Source: Albidovulum denitrificans (GTDB lineage: Bacteria; Pseudomonadota; Alphaproteobacteria; Rhodobacterales; Rhodobacteraceae). Taken from it: 64,000 nucleotides of DNA. Positions 43,503 to 52,887 of this stretch are shown one piece after another. A program made the translations under genes and the position numbers. The stretch's first letter is position 1; each line of letters opens with the position of its first letter. The stretch spans positions 1,109,011 to 1,173,010 of the forward strand of contig NZ_PVEP01000001.1 in NCBI RefSeq assembly GCF_002973535.1. Direction: 5' to 3'. The notes under the pieces were generated by a model. That model ran no database searches and was not told the DNA's origin. It saw only the letters and a list, made by a program, of their open reading frames with translations.

Positions 43503-45700
43503 CCGATTTCACCTATTCCGTGGACGCCGACGGCGTTGCGACGCTGACCTGGGACGTGCCGGGCAAGTCGATGAACGTGATGAGCCGCGAGGGCTTCGCC
43601 CAAGTGAGCGAGATGGTCGATACCGCGCTGGCCGACGACGCCGTCAAGGGCATCGTCATCACCTCGGGCAAGGAAACATTCGCGGGCGGGATGGACCTGA
43701 ACGTGCTGGCGAAAATCCGCGAGGAGGCGGGGGAAAACCCGGCCCAGGCCCTGTTCGATTTCACCATGTCCGGCCACCATATCCTGCGCAAGCTGGAACG
43801 CGCCGGGATGGACCCGAAGACCCTGAAGGGCGGCAAGCCTGTGGCCTGCGCCCTGCCCGGCACCTCGGCCGGCATCGGGACGGAAATCGCGCTGGCCTGT
43901 CATCGCCGCTTCATGGCCGACAGCCCGAAGGCGAAGATCGGCCTGCCGGAAATCCTGGTCGGCCTCTTCCCCGGCGGCGGAGGCACCACGCGCTATTCCC
44001 GCATGGTGGGCGCGATGGCGGCGGCGCCGGTGCTGCTGGAAGGCAAGATGCTGGACCCGAAAAAGGCCAAGGGCGCGGGGCTGATTGATGAGGTTGTGGC
44101 GCCCGGTGAGTTGCTCGCTAAGGCGAAGGAATGGGTTCTGTCGGCCGCTGACGCCGATATCGTCAAGCCCTGGGACCAGAAGGGCTTCAAGATGCCCGGC
44201 GGCGCGCCCTATCACCCGGCCGGCTTCATGACCTTCGTTGGAGCCAATGCGATGGTGCATGGCAAGACGCAAGGCGTCTACCCGGCCGCCAAGGCGCTAC
44301 TGGCGGCGGTCTATGAAGGCGCGATGGTCGATTTCGACACCGCGCTGCGGATCGAGGCGCGCTGGTTCACCAAGGTGCTGATGAACCCGTCCTCTTCCGC
44401 CATGATCCGGTCGCTGTTCCTGAACAAGGAGGCGCTGGAGAAGGGCGCGAACCGCCCTGACGTGCCGGACCAGCGGGTGAAAAAGGTTGGCGTTCTGGGT
44501 GCCGGCATGATGGGCGCGGGCATCGCCTATGTCAGCGCGAATGCCGGGATCGAGGTCGTGCTGATCGACGCCGCGCAAGAGGCCGCGGAGCGCGGCAAGG
44601 CGCATTCCGCCGACCTGCTCGACAAGGGCATGAAGCGCGGCAAGGTGACGGCCGAGAAGAAGGAAGAGGTGCTGGCCCGGATCACCGCGACGACGGATTA
44701 CGCCGCGCTGACGGGCTGTGACCTGATCGTCGAGGCGGTGTTCGAGGATATGAAGGTCAAGGCCGGGGTGACCGCGAAGGCCGAGGCGGTGATCCCCGAA
44801 GGCGCGATCTTTGCCACCAACACCTCCACCCTGCCGATCAGCGATCTGGCGAAGGCCTCGAAACGGCCGGAGCAGTTCATCGGCATCCACTTCTTTTCCC
44901 CCGTCGACAAGATGATGCTGGTCGAGATCATCAAGGGGAAGGAAACAGGCCCGGTCGCGGTCGCCAAGGCGCTGGATTTCGTCCGCCAGATCAGGAAGAC
45001 GCCGATCGTCGTCAACGATGCCCGCTTCTTCTACGCCAACCGCTGCATCATCCCCTATATCAACGAAGGCATCCGCATGGTGGCCGAAGGGGTGGAACCG
45101 GCGCTGATCGAACATGCGGCGACGCTTCTGGGCTTCCCGCTTGGCCCGTTGCAACTGGTCGATGAGACCTCGATCGACCTTGGCGTGAAGATCGCCAAGG
45201 CCACCAAGGCCGCGATGGGCGACGCCTATCCCGACGGCGCGGTGGACAAGATCCTGTTCGCGATGGCCGATCAGGGGCGGCTGGGCCGCAAGGCCAAGGC
45301 GGGGTTCTACGCCTATGACGAGAAAGGCGGGCGGCTGGGCCTTTGGGACGGGCTGGGGGCGGCCTGGCCCGTGGCGGCGGATCAGCCGGAGCTGACCGGG
45401 GTGCAGCACCGGCTGATGATGGCGCAGGTGCTGGAGGCCGTGCGGGCGCTTGAGGACGGCGTGCTGGAGGACATCCGCGAGGGCGATGTCGGCGCGATCC
45501 TCGGCTGGGGCTTTGCGCCCTGGTCGGGGGGTCCGTTCTCCTGGCTCGATATCATCGGGGCGGAACGGGCCGTGGCGATCTGCGACGGGCTGGAAGAGGC
45601 CCATGGCGCGCGGTTCGCGGCACCCAAACTGCTGCGTAACATGGCGAAGGCGGGCGAGACGTTCTACGGACGCTTCGGAAGCGGCGCCAGGGCCGCCTGA
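43499..45700 (+). CDS. fadB: Fatty acid oxidation complex, FadB/FadJ type
   Basis: A 733-residue fusion. An N-terminal crotonase domain (TSGKETFAGGMDLNVL, GTSAGIGTEIALACHRR, KIGLPEILVGLFPGGGGT) gives enoyl-CoA hydratase and isomerase activity, and a C-terminal 3-hydroxyacyl-CoA dehydrogenase part begins near residue 330 with VGVLGAGMMGAGIAY and VLIDAAQE, continuing with IGIHFFSPVDKMMLVEII and the conserved RFFYANRCIIPYINEG. It carries out the two middle steps of beta-oxidation. The start overlaps the cupin stop. It forms a complex with the thiolase FadA. A GC hairpin follows the gene. Confidence 0.95.
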   Translation: MTDFTYSVDADGVATLTWDVPGKSMNVMSREGFAQVSEMVDTALADDAVKGIVITSGKETFAGGMDLNVLAKIREEAGENPAQALFDFTMSGHHILRKLERAGMDPKTLKGGKPVACALPGTSAGIGTEIALACHRRFMADSPKAKIGLPEILVGLFPGGGGTTRYSRMVGAMAAAPVLLEGKMLDPKKAKGAGLIDEVVAPGELLAKAKEWVLSAADADIVKPWDQKGFKMPGGAPYHPAGFMTFVGANAMVHGKTQGVYPAAKALLAAVYEGAMVDFDTALRIEARWFTKVLMNPSSSAMIRSLFLNKEALEKGANRPDVPDQRVKKVGVLGAGMMGAGIAYVSANAGIEVVLIDAAQEAAERGKAHSADLLDKGMKRGKVTAEKKEEVLARITATTDYAALTGCDLIVEAVFEDMKVKAGVTAKAEAVIPEGAIFATNTSTLPISDLAKASKRPEQFIGIHFFSPVDKMMLVEIIKGKETGPVAVAKALDFVRQIRKTPIVVNDARFFYANRCIIPYINEGIRMVAEGVEPALIEHAATLLGFPLGPLQLVDETSIDLGVKIAKATKAAMGDAYPDGAVDKILFAMADQGRLGRKAKAGFYAYDEKGGRLGLWDGLGAAWPVAADQPELTGVQHRLMMAQVLEAVRALEDGVLEDIREGDVGAILGWGFAPWSGGPFSWLDIIGAERAVAICDGLEEAHGARFAAPKLLRNMAKAGETFYGRFGSGARAA

Positions 45701-45710
45701 GGGCGAGGCA

Positions 45711-45733
45711 GCGGGGGGTTTCACACCCCCCGC
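45711..45733 (+). terminator. GC hairpin behind fadB
   Basis: GCGGGGGGT-TTCAC-ACCCCCCGC, 9-bp stem, 10 nt after the fadB stop and between convergent genes. A TATTTT follows about 15 nt later, so termination is likely but the T run is weak. Confidence 0.55.
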
Positions 45734-45742
45734 ACCCCCCGT

Positions 45743-45765
45743 GGAGTATTTTCACAACGAAGAAG
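45743..45765. repeat. GGAGTATTT...GAAGAAG repeat copy
   Basis: GGAGTATTTTCACAACGAAG, the same sequence class as at 40733 and 40900 and related to the soxB-soxD hairpin arms. It overlaps the last codons of the minus-strand sulfotransferase gene (ends 45752). Confidence 0.7.
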
Positions 45766-46420
45766 CCGCAGGATCGAAGCTGTAGCCAAAGCGGGCGATA
45801 TCCTCGGCGCAGAGGGTGGCGAGAAGCGCGGCATCGGCATCGCTGTAATAGCCCCGCCAGTCGCGGGCGCGCTCGGAACTGTTGGCGCGTGGCAGGGGAC
45901 CGAGGCGGAAGCCCAGATGCGCCTCAAGGCGGGGCGCGTCGGCTGCGAAGTGTTCGAGACGCAGGAAGAGATCGCAACACTCCTTGCCCGTCCTGTCGCG
46001 CATATAGCTGCCATAGGGGGTGGCGGCAAAGCTGGCGCAGGTATCGGGCGCGTTCAGGAAGGCGCTGAAATCGAGGCGTTTGGCCAGCGCGACCGCCGGG
46101 TGGGCGAAGTCCTGTACCCTGAGCCAGTGGTAGTAGCTGACCATCCGGTCCCAGGGGTTGCGAACCAGCGTGAAGGTGAAGAACTCGGCGATCTCCGCAT
46201 CGCGCGCCAGCCCGCCGATGTCGGCAAGCGTCGAGTGTTTCCAGAGCCGCCCTGCCGTCTCCACCCCCTGCACCCGCCTGCGGCGCGCGCGGCCCTTGGG
46301 CGTGTCGGCGACGATCACGTCATCCTTCATCGCGCGCCCCTCAAGCGCCAGCGTCAGCGCCGTGCCGCCGGTCTTGGGGATATGGATGAAGATATAGCGG
46401 CGGCCGCGTGAGAGGATCAT
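45752..46420 (-). CDS. Sulfotransferase family protein
   Basis: A 222-residue protein with sulfotransferase fold. The 5'-phosphosulfate loop that binds PAPS is HIPKTGGT (residues 13-20) and the 3'-phosphate segment is TLVRNPWDRMVSYYHW. This is the family-2 or heparan-type class often found among surface-polysaccharide genes, but no polysaccharide gene is nearby. The acceptor is unknown. Its gene is 9 nt downstream of an EamA-type permease on the minus strand, so both are probably co-transcribed. Confidence 0.85.
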   Translation of the reverse strand: MILSRGRRYIFIHIPKTGGTALTLALEGRAMKDDVIVADTPKGRARRRRVQGVETAGRLWKHSTLADIGGLARDAEIAEFFTFTLVRNPWDRMVSYYHWLRVQDFAHPAVALAKRLDFSAFLNAPDTCASFAATPYGSYMRDRTGKECCDLFLRLEHFAADAPRLEAHLGFRLGPLPRANSSERARDWRGYYSDADAALLATLCAEDIARFGYSFDPAASSL

Positions 46421-46429
46421 GGGCCGAAC

Positions 46430-47353
46430 TTAGCGTCGGCGGAGCACGATGATAAGCCCGGCGAGGAAGATCAGCCCCATGCCAAGTGCCGCGCGCGGGG
46501 AAACGACCTCTGCCCAGAGCAGGTAGGACCAGAGCGCGCTGGCGGGCAGGATGACATATTCGAAGATCGCGACCCGGCTCGCCGCCGCGATCTGGTAGGC
46601 GCGGATCATCAGGCCGACGCCGATCAGCGATCCTCCGGCCTGCACGAAGGTCCAGAAAAGGAAAGGTCCGGTCGGCACCGTCGCGCCACGCAGGACGAAG
46701 CCTGCCGCGCCCTCCGGCACAGGGACCGGCCAGAGCGCGAGGGCGATCATCCCGATCACGCCGAAAAGGCCGAGCGTCACGAAGAACCCCGCCAGCAGGG
46801 TTTCGGCCGTCTCGCCCGCGCACCATTCGCGGGTGGCGAGGTTGCCCAGCGCATAAAGCGCCCCCGCCGCGACCGGCAGGACCGTGGCCGCACCGATCCG
46901 TTCGCCCGAGGCGGGGCCGAGGACGAGGATCACACCCAGAAACCCGATCAGCACCGCCGCGATCCGGTAGGGGCCGACCGCGTGGCCGAAGGCGAAGCGG
47001 GAGATCAGGAGGACGAAGATCGGCGCGGTGAAAAGCCCCGCCGCCACCGTCGCCACCGGCAGGAAGGCGAGGCAGCCGAAATAGATCAGCATCGCGCAGC
47101 CATGGATCAGGCTTCGCCCCGCCACGGCGCGCAGGTTTCGCGGCGCAAGGCGCAGGCCAAGCGGCCGGGCCGCGACGCCGAGGATCGCCATCGCCATCAC
47201 GCCGCGCAGCGCGTGAAACTGCCAAAGCCCCGCATCCGCCGCGATCACGCGGACGAAATTGTCGGTAAACCCGATGATGATCGCATAGCCGAGGATCGCC
47301 GCCGCGGCGGCAAGGGTGCGGTCCGCCGCCGCTGTCATCGGAATAGTCGCCAT
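46430..47353 (-). CDS. DMT-superfamily permease (EamA)
   Basis: A 307-residue membrane protein with ten helices in two EamA repeats (first with GVMAMAILGVAARPLG, second with VQAGGSLIGVGLMIRAYQIA). Such permeases export amino acids or small metabolites. The chosen ATG (47353) follows GGAG at about 10 nt; another ATG 15 nt inside is possible. It is the leading gene of the pair with the sulfotransferase and diverges from an AMP ligase gene 96 nt away. Confidence 0.88.
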   Translation of the reverse strand: MATIPMTAAADRTLAAAAAILGYAIIIGFTDNFVRVIAADAGLWQFHALRGVMAMAILGVAARPLGLRLAPRNLRAVAGRSLIHGCAMLIYFGCLAFLPVATVAAGLFTAPIFVLLISRFAFGHAVGPYRIAAVLIGFLGVILVLGPASGERIGAATVLPVAAGALYALGNLATREWCAGETAETLLAGFFVTLGLFGVIGMIALALWPVPVPEGAAGFVLRGATVPTGPFLFWTFVQAGGSLIGVGLMIRAYQIAAASRVAIFEYVILPASALWSYLLWAEVVSPRAALGMGLIFLAGLIIVLRRR

Positions 47354-47449
47354 GCTACCCACGCTCCGTCTCTTGGTCCTTTCCAAGAGCCTGACAAGCC
47401 GCAATAATCGCGCCTGTTCGCGACACGTTTGCGCCGGAGGGAGGGCAGA

Positions 47450-49075
47450 ATGGGCTGGATGAGGGACGAAACCGGACTTGAACGCAACGCGGCCAATTTC
47501 GTGCCGCTGACCCCGCTCTCCTTCCTTGCGCGCGCGGCGGCGATCTTTCCCGGCCACACGGCGATGATCTACGGCAAGACCCGGCGCAGCTACCGCGACT
47601 ATCACGCGCGGGTCAGCCGCCTTGCCTCGGCTCTGGCGCGGCGCGGGGTGAAGCCGGGCGATGTGGTGGCGACCCTTCTGCCGAACATCCCGGCCCAGGC
47701 CGAGGCGAGTTTCGGCATCCCGGCGGCAGGGGCGGTGCTGAACACGATCAACACGCGGCTCGACGTCGATACGGTGGGCTATATCTTCGGCCATGGCGAG
47801 GCGAAGATCGCGCTGGTCGATACCGCGCTTCTGGGCCTCGCCGAGACCGCCATCGCGATGATGGAAGGCGATGGGCCGACCATCATCGAGGTCGTGGACG
47901 AAGAGGCGGGGTTCGAACCGTCGGGCCGGTATGTCACCTATGAGGATCTTCTGGCCGAGGGCGATCCCGATGCGCCCTGGATCCTGCCCGAGGATGAATG
48001 GGAGAGCCTCGCGCTCAACTACACCTCCGGCACGACGGGGCGGCCGAAAGGCGTGGTCTACCACCATCGCGGCGCCTATCTGCTGGCGATGGGAACGGCG
48101 GTGGCGTGGAAGCTGGGCATCCACCCGGTCTACCTGACCATCGTGCCGCTTTTCCATTGCAACGGCTGGTGCCACACCTGGGGCATGCCTGCGGTCGGTG
48201 GCACCGTCGTCTGCTGCCGCGACGTGACGGCGAAGAACATCTATGACGCCATCGCCGATCACGGCGTCACCCATTTCGGCGGCGCGCCCATCGTGCTGAA
48301 CATGCTGATCCAGGCGAAGGAGGGTGATCGCCGCGCCTTCGATCATGTGGTGGAGGTCTTTACCGCCGGCGCCCCGCCCGCCGCCGCCACGCTGGCCGCG
48401 ATCGAACCGCTGGGCTTCAACGTGACGCAGGTCTACGGGCTGACAGAGACCTATGGCCATGTGACCGAATGCATCTGGAACGCGGAATGGGACACGCTCC
48501 CGCAGGAAGACCGCGCGGTCATCAAGGCGCGAACCGGCGTGCTGATGCCCTTCATGGAGGACATCGCCGTCCATGACGATCACGGCCATCCGGTGCCGTG
48601 GGACGGCCACTCGACGGGGGAGATCGCGATTCGCGGCAATGCGGTGATGAAGGGCTACCTCAAGAACCCCGAGGCGACGGCAGAGGCGTTCCGGGGCGGC
48701 TATTTCCGGTCGGGCGACGTCGCCTTCCAGCATGCCGACGGCTACATCAAGATCACCGACCGGGCGAAGGACATCATCATCTCGGGCGGCGAGAATATCT
48801 CTTCCGTCGAGGTGGAGGGCGCGCTGATGCACCATCCGGCGGTGTCGCTTTGCGCCGTGGTCGCCCGGCCCGACGACAAATGGGGCGAGGTGCCTTGCGC
48901 CTTCGTGGAATTGAAAGAAGGCCAGATGGCGACGGAAGAGGAACTTATCGCCTTCACCCGGACCCGGCTGGCCGGGTTCAAGACGCCGAAGAAGATCGTC
49001 TTTCGCGACCTGCCCAAGACCTCGACCGGGAAAAGCCAGAAATTCGAACTGCGTCTGATCGCGAAGGACGTGTGA
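47450..49075 (+). CDS. AMP-dependent acyl-CoA ligase, DmdB-like
   Basis: A 541-residue adenylate-forming enzyme. The ATP motif is NYTSGTTGRPKGVVYHH, followed by VPLFHCNGWCHTWGM, QVYGLTETYGH, RSGDVAFQHADGYIKITDRAKD and the catalytic lysine in KTSTGKSQKFELR. Length and FHCNGWC segment agree with the ligases for medium or aromatic acids and with the roseobacter 3-methylmercaptopropionate ligase DmdB; substrate not determined. Start 47450 has GGAGGG upstream. An acyl-CoA dehydrogenase and beta-oxidation genes 4-8 kb to the left would complete a related route. Confidence 0.88.
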   Translation: MGWMRDETGLERNAANFVPLTPLSFLARAAAIFPGHTAMIYGKTRRSYRDYHARVSRLASALARRGVKPGDVVATLLPNIPAQAEASFGIPAAGAVLNTINTRLDVDTVGYIFGHGEAKIALVDTALLGLAETAIAMMEGDGPTIIEVVDEEAGFEPSGRYVTYEDLLAEGDPDAPWILPEDEWESLALNYTSGTTGRPKGVVYHHRGAYLLAMGTAVAWKLGIHPVYLTIVPLFHCNGWCHTWGMPAVGGTVVCCRDVTAKNIYDAIADHGVTHFGGAPIVLNMLIQAKEGDRRAFDHVVEVFTAGAPPAAATLAAIEPLGFNVTQVYGLTETYGHVTECIWNAEWDTLPQEDRAVIKARTGVLMPFMEDIAVHDDHGHPVPWDGHSTGEIAIRGNAVMKGYLKNPEATAEAFRGGYFRSGDVAFQHADGYIKITDRAKDIIISGGENISSVEVEGALMHHPAVSLCAVVARPDDKWGEVPCAFVELKEGQMATEEELIAFTRTRLAGFKTPKKIVFRDLPKTSTGKSQKFELRLIAKDV

Positions 49076-49163
49076 CGCTGTGCGCGCCCCGGCGGGAATT
49101 GTCCTGCCCCGCCGCTTCGGCTAGGGTCGGGCCAAGTGGGGAACAGGGCAGTCGCGGCCGAAG

Positions 49164-50177
49164 ATGACGGCACTTACCGAATTCCAGAGACTGGAATGTA
49201 CCGGCCTCTGGCGCGAGGCGCCCGAGGCGCAGAAGCGCGAGGTCATCGTGTCCTTCGGGGATGCGACCCTTGTGCTGTCCGAGGCGCGCAGCCAACGCGC
49301 GCTGACCCATTGGTCGCTGCCCGCGATCCTTCGCCTGAACCCCGGCGAGGTGCCTGCGCGCTATGCCCCCGCCGCCGATGCCGACGAAGAGTTGGAGATC
49401 GAGGACGCGACGATGGTCGCGGCCATCGACAAGGTCCACACCCTCATTTCCGCCCGCAAGCCGCATCCGGGTCGGTTGCGCGGCTGGCTGATGTGGTCGG
49501 CTCTGGCGGCGGTTCTGGCGGTCGGGGTCCTCTGGCTGCCACGCGCCATCATCGACCACACGGCCGAGGCCCTGCCCTTCGCGACGCGGCAAGCCCTCGG
49601 CCGCCTCGCGCTTGAGGATCTGGAGCGGCTGACCGGCGCGCCCTGCGGCAATGTCGAAGGCACCGCCGCGCTGACGCGCCTGCGCGACCGGATGACTGGC
49701 ACCGGGGGCGAAACCTATGTCCTGCCCGCGCCGCTGAAACGGCCCCGGATGCTGCCGGGCGGGGTCCTTGTCCTGCCGAATGCGCTGATCGACGGGCAGG
49801 ACCGGCCCGAGGTGGCGGCGGCCGCGATCCTCGCCGCGCAACTGGCGGCAGAGGACACAGGCCCCACCCGCGCCGTTCTGCGCCATGCGGGGTTGCGCGC
49901 GACGATCGGCCTTATCACCACCGGGTCGCTGTCGGCGGACGCGGTGAAGGGCTATGGCGATGTGATCCTTGCAGGCAGTGACTGGCTTCCCCGGCCCGAG
50001 AGGTTGCTTCAGCGTTTCGCCGAGGCCGGGATTTCCAGCACCCCCTTCGCCTATGCCATCGACCCGACGGGGGAAACGACGCTGCCCCTGATCGAGGCCG
50101 ATCCCCATGCGAAAGACGCAAGGCCGGTCATGACCGACACCGACTGGGTCGCGCTTCAGGGGATCTGCGACGGGTAA
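49164..50177 (+). CDS. Membrane-anchored protein with degenerate M48-like C-terminal domain
   Basis: A 337-residue protein with one transmembrane helix (about residues 107-126, GWLMWSALAAVLAVGVLWLP), a small N-terminal cytoplasmic part and a C-terminal periplasmic-type domain. That domain (GGVLVLPNALIDGQDRPEVAAAAILAAQLA) recalls the M48 peptidase core, yet the HExxH zinc motif expected after PEVAAAIL is replaced by AAQLA. It may be a non-catalytic homologue or the resemblance may be superficial. It is preceded by a purine-rich site and followed by a copy of the palindromic repeat. Confidence 0.65.
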   Translation: MTALTEFQRLECTGLWREAPEAQKREVIVSFGDATLVLSEARSQRALTHWSLPAILRLNPGEVPARYAPAADADEELEIEDATMVAAIDKVHTLISARKPHPGRLRGWLMWSALAAVLAVGVLWLPRAIIDHTAEALPFATRQALGRLALEDLERLTGAPCGNVEGTAALTRLRDRMTGTGGETYVLPAPLKRPRMLPGGVLVLPNALIDGQDRPEVAAAAILAAQLAAEDTGPTRAVLRHAGLRATIGLITTGSLSADAVKGYGDVILAGSDWLPRPERLLQRFAEAGISSTPFAYAIDPTGETTLPLIEADPHAKDARPVMTDTDWVALQGICDG

Positions 50178-50180
50178 CGC

Positions 50181-50274
50181 CTATGGCATTTCGGGTTTAC
50201 ACTGACTCAGAATTCGAACTTATTTCGTTCGAATTCCGATACTTACTTTCTCAACGCAAACCCGAAACGCTTTA
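50181..50274. repeat. Dispersed intergenic palindromic element, copy 2
   Basis: Full-length copy of the element first seen at 15633, in the opposite orientation. It opens CTATGGCATTTCGGGTTTAC and closes AACCCGAAACGCTTTA, with the inner palindrome TCAGAATTCGAAC / GTTCGAATTC. It fills the interval between two convergent genes, and its final TTA is the stop codon of the minus-strand SPOR gene. Confidence 0.9.
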
Positions 50275-51213
50275 GCCGCGCGTCGGATAGGCGTCCGGGT
50301 AGCCGTTCCGCCGGAGCAGCGTCACGGCATCCCTCACCTCGGCCGCGCTGGCGAAGGGGCCTGCAAGGATGACCTTCAGCCGCCCGCCGACACCGACCGA
50401 AACCGGCAGCCCCAGCCCGTTCAACGTCGCGATGGCGCGTTCGGCATTGGCCGGATCGCCGAAGGCCCCGATCTGGACAAAGGCCCCGCCCGTGGCCCCG
50501 GCCGGTTCCGTCGCCATCGCGGCCCGGCCCGCCTCGGTCAGGTTACCCTTGGCATAGGTCACGCGGTAGCCGCCCTGATTGGCGGTCTCGGCGCGGCGGA
50601 TCTCGGCCGCCGTCGGGGCGCGGTCCGTCACCGTCAGGCCCGGCACGCCAAGGCCGTTGAGGTAAGGCACCGCCGCACCCGTCGCGCTGTCGTCACATTG
50701 CGTCACCCGGCGCCCGTCGCTGAGCAAGTAGCGCTGTGCCGTGTCGATCCGGTCGGCGCAGTAGGTGTTCGCCTTGGCGACGGTACTCTGCCGGACAAGG
50801 GCGGTGGTTGTGCTGTCGGGCGCGCGCTTGGCCTTGCGGGCGGTCTTGCGTACGGGCTTTGCCCGCGCGGGCTTCACCGTGGCAGGCGCGGCCGCAGGCG
50901 CCGGGGCGGCCTCGACCGGCGCGGCAACCGGGTCCGGCGCGGGGTCGGCGGCGACCGGCGCAGCGGCGGCTGCCGTCACGCTCGGCTCATAGCCACAGAC
51001 CGGGGTGCGGTCGCGCCCCAGACGCGGGACCCAGCTTGTCTGCCCGCCAAGACCCGCGCGCAGAAAGACGCACCCGGCGCTGTCGACATACTGGTTGCCA
51101 CCGAAATCTGCCGGGGGCAGTTCCCTTGGCCCCTGGTTCCCCTGCGCCACGACGACACCGCCGGCCAGAACCGCCATCACTGCCGCCACCGCGACCCCTG
51201 CAAATACACGCAT
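50272..51213 (-). CDS. Secreted SPOR-domain protein
   Basis: A 313-residue protein with an N-terminal signal peptide or anchor (RVFAGVAVAAVMAVLAGGVVVAQ), a cysteine-containing region (GCVFLRAGLGGQTSWVPRLGRDRTPVCGYEP), a long alanine-proline linker with a basic stretch, and a C-terminal SPOR domain (FVQIGAFGDPANAERAIATL to GPFASAAEVRDAVTLLRRNGY) that binds denuded peptidoglycan at the division site. I start at 51213 rather than the adjacent ATG at 51216 because of better spacing to AGGGG. The stop codon is contributed by the repeat copy 2. Confidence 0.85.
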   Translation of the reverse strand: MRVFAGVAVAAVMAVLAGGVVVAQGNQGPRELPPADFGGNQYVDSAGCVFLRAGLGGQTSWVPRLGRDRTPVCGYEPSVTAAAAAPVAADPAPDPVAAPVEAAPAPAAAPATVKPARAKPVRKTARKAKRAPDSTTTALVRQSTVAKANTYCADRIDTAQRYLLSDGRRVTQCDDSATGAAVPYLNGLGVPGLTVTDRAPTAAEIRRAETANQGGYRVTYAKGNLTEAGRAAMATEPAGATGGAFVQIGAFGDPANAERAIATLNGLGLPVSVGVGGRLKVILAGPFASAAEVRDAVTLLRRNGYPDAYPTRG

Positions 51214-51278
51214 CATCCGCCCCTGAATCTGTCGCGGAAGGATGCCAAACCGGGCGGCCCGCGTAAAGGGGATACGGC

Positions 51279-51911
51279 CTATTTTGTGCCAAACATGCGG
51301 TCGCCCGCATCCCCTAGCCCCGGCACAATATATCCATGTTCGTTCAGACGCTCATCCACAGCCGCTGTGACGATCGGCACGTCGGGATGGGCCTCTTTCA
51401 TCCGCGCCACCCCTTCCGGCGCGGCCAGAAGGCACATGAAGCGGATGTTCCGCGCGCCCGATTTCTTCAGCAGGTCCACCGCCGCGGCCGAGGAATTCCC
51501 GGTGGCCAGCATTGGATCGAGCGCGATCACCAGCCGGTCCTCAAGCCCCGCCGGAACCTTGTAGTAATACTGCACCGGCTGAAGCGTCGCCTCGTCGCGG
51601 TAAAGCCCCACGAACCCGACACGGGCGGCCGGGATCAGTTCCAGCACCCCGTCCAGAAGCCCATTCCCCGCCCGCAGGATCGAGATGAGCGCAAGCTTCT
51701 TGCCGTCGATCACCGGCGCGTCCATCTCGCAGAGCGGGGTCTGGATACGCCTGGTCGTCATCTCCATCTCGCGCGTGATTTCATAGGCGAGAAGCTGGCT
51801 GATTTCGCGCAGCAGGCGGCGGAAGGAATTGGTCGACGCGTCCTTGTCGCGCATCAGGGTCAGCTTGTGCTGCACCAGCGGGTGGGTGACGACGGTCAGG
51901 TGTTCAAGCAT
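51279..51911 (-). CDS. upp: Uracil phosphoribosyltransferase
   Basis: A 210-residue enzyme that converts uracil and PRPP to UMP. The opening [22 protein letters not shown], the [15 protein letters not shown] segment and the PRPP loop [19 protein letters not shown] are diagnostic. It is the last gene of the nucleoside-salvage operon and overlaps the add gene by 8 nt. It salvages uracil released from deoxyuridine and uridine by the upstream enzymes. Confidence 0.96.
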   Translation of the reverse strand: MLEHLTVVTHPLVQHKLTLMRDKDASTNSFRRLLREISQLLAYEITREMEMTTRRIQTPLCEMDAPVIDGKKLALISILRAGNGLLDGVLELIPAARVGFVGLYRDEATLQPVQYYYKVPAGLEDRLVIALDPMLATGNSSAAAVDLLKKSGARNIRFMCLLAAPEGVARMKEAHPDVPIVTAAVDERLNEHGYIVPGLGDAGDRMFGTK

Positions 51912-52887
51912 GCGCTTTCTCCAGTCTCTTCAGTATCTTGTCGCGCGTTTCTTCCATGCAGAATGCAGCGCGGATCGAGGTGTCGGCGATCTGGCGAAAG
52001 ACGCCGTCATCCCAGCCGAACGCCTCGGCCAGCGCATCGTATTCGCGCGCCATGGTCGTGTGGAAGAAGGGTGGATCGTCGGTGGAGACCGTCACCTTCA
52101 CGCCGCGTTCCATAAGCTTTTCAATTGGATGCGCACGAAAGTTCGGGTAAAGCTTCAAGGCAACATTGGACCCCGGACAGACCTCAAGCACGATACCCGC
52201 CTCGGCCAGTTCATCGACCAGTGCGGGGTCCTCGATGGCGCGGACGCCGTGGCCGATCCGCTCCACCCGCAGATCGCGGACGGCATCGCGCACACTGTCG
52301 GGGCCGCCCCATTCGCCCGCATGGCAGGTCAGCCGCAACCCGGCCTCACGCGCGCAATCGAAGGACCAGGCGAAATCCTTGGGCCGACCGACCTTCTCAT
52401 CCCCGGCAAGGCCGAAGCCGACCAGCCAGTCGCCCGCCGTCTCGGCGGCGCAGAGCGCAGTCTCACGCGCCTTCTCGGGTCCGAAATGGCGGATCGGCGT
52501 GACGATGCCACGCAGCGTGATACCGTCCTGCCGTTCTGCCTCCTCCGCCGCCTCGCGAATCGCATGGAGGTATTCGCGCCAGGCGCCCACGTCCCGCCCG
52601 CCGCAGAAATCGGGGCTGAGGAAGCATTCCGAATAGATCACCCCCGAAGCCGCGCTTTCGGCCAGAACCGCGCGGGTCAGGCGGGCGTAGTCGGCGGGCG
52701 TGGTAAGGACCGAGGTCGCGGCCTCATAGACCTTCAGGAAGTGCCAGAAGTCGGTATAGGCGTAGTTGCCCCGGTCGTCGAAGATGCCGGAAATGTCGAT
52801 CTTCTTCTCGGTCGCCAGACCGCGCACGAAGGCGGGCGGCGCCGCCCCTTCCAGATGCAGGTGCAGTTCGATCTTCGGCAGGGTCAC
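51904..52887 (-). CDS. add: Adenosine deaminase
   Basis: A 327-residue zinc enzyme that deaminates adenosine and deoxyadenosine to inosine forms. Zinc ligands and catalytic residues are visible in [33 protein letters not shown] and VSTDDPPFF. The start is a GTG at 52887 that overlaps the deoB stop by 4 nt and has GGAG upstream; the longer frame is only the deoB gene in another frame. It is coupled on both sides, to deoB before and upp after. Confidence 0.94.
   Translation of the reverse strand: MTLPKIELHLHLEGAAPPAFVRGLATEKKIDISGIFDDRGNYAYTDFWHFLKVYEAATSVLTTPADYARLTRAVLAESAASGVIYSECFLSPDFCGGRDVGAWREYLHAIREAAEEAERQDGITLRGIVTPIRHFGPEKARETALCAAETAGDWLVGFGLAGDEKVGRPKDFAWSFDCAREAGLRLTCHAGEWGGPDSVRDAVRDLRVERIGHGVRAIEDPALVDELAEAGIVLEVCPGSNVALKLYPNFRAHPIEKLMERGVKVTVSTDDPPFFHTTMAREYDALAEAFGWDDGVFRQIADTSIRAAFCMEETRDKILKRLEKAHA

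Noticed and set aside
46430..48835. A 801-codon minus-strand frame
   Set aside because: Only its last 307 codons (the EamA permease) are real; the rest is antisense to the AMP ligase gene.
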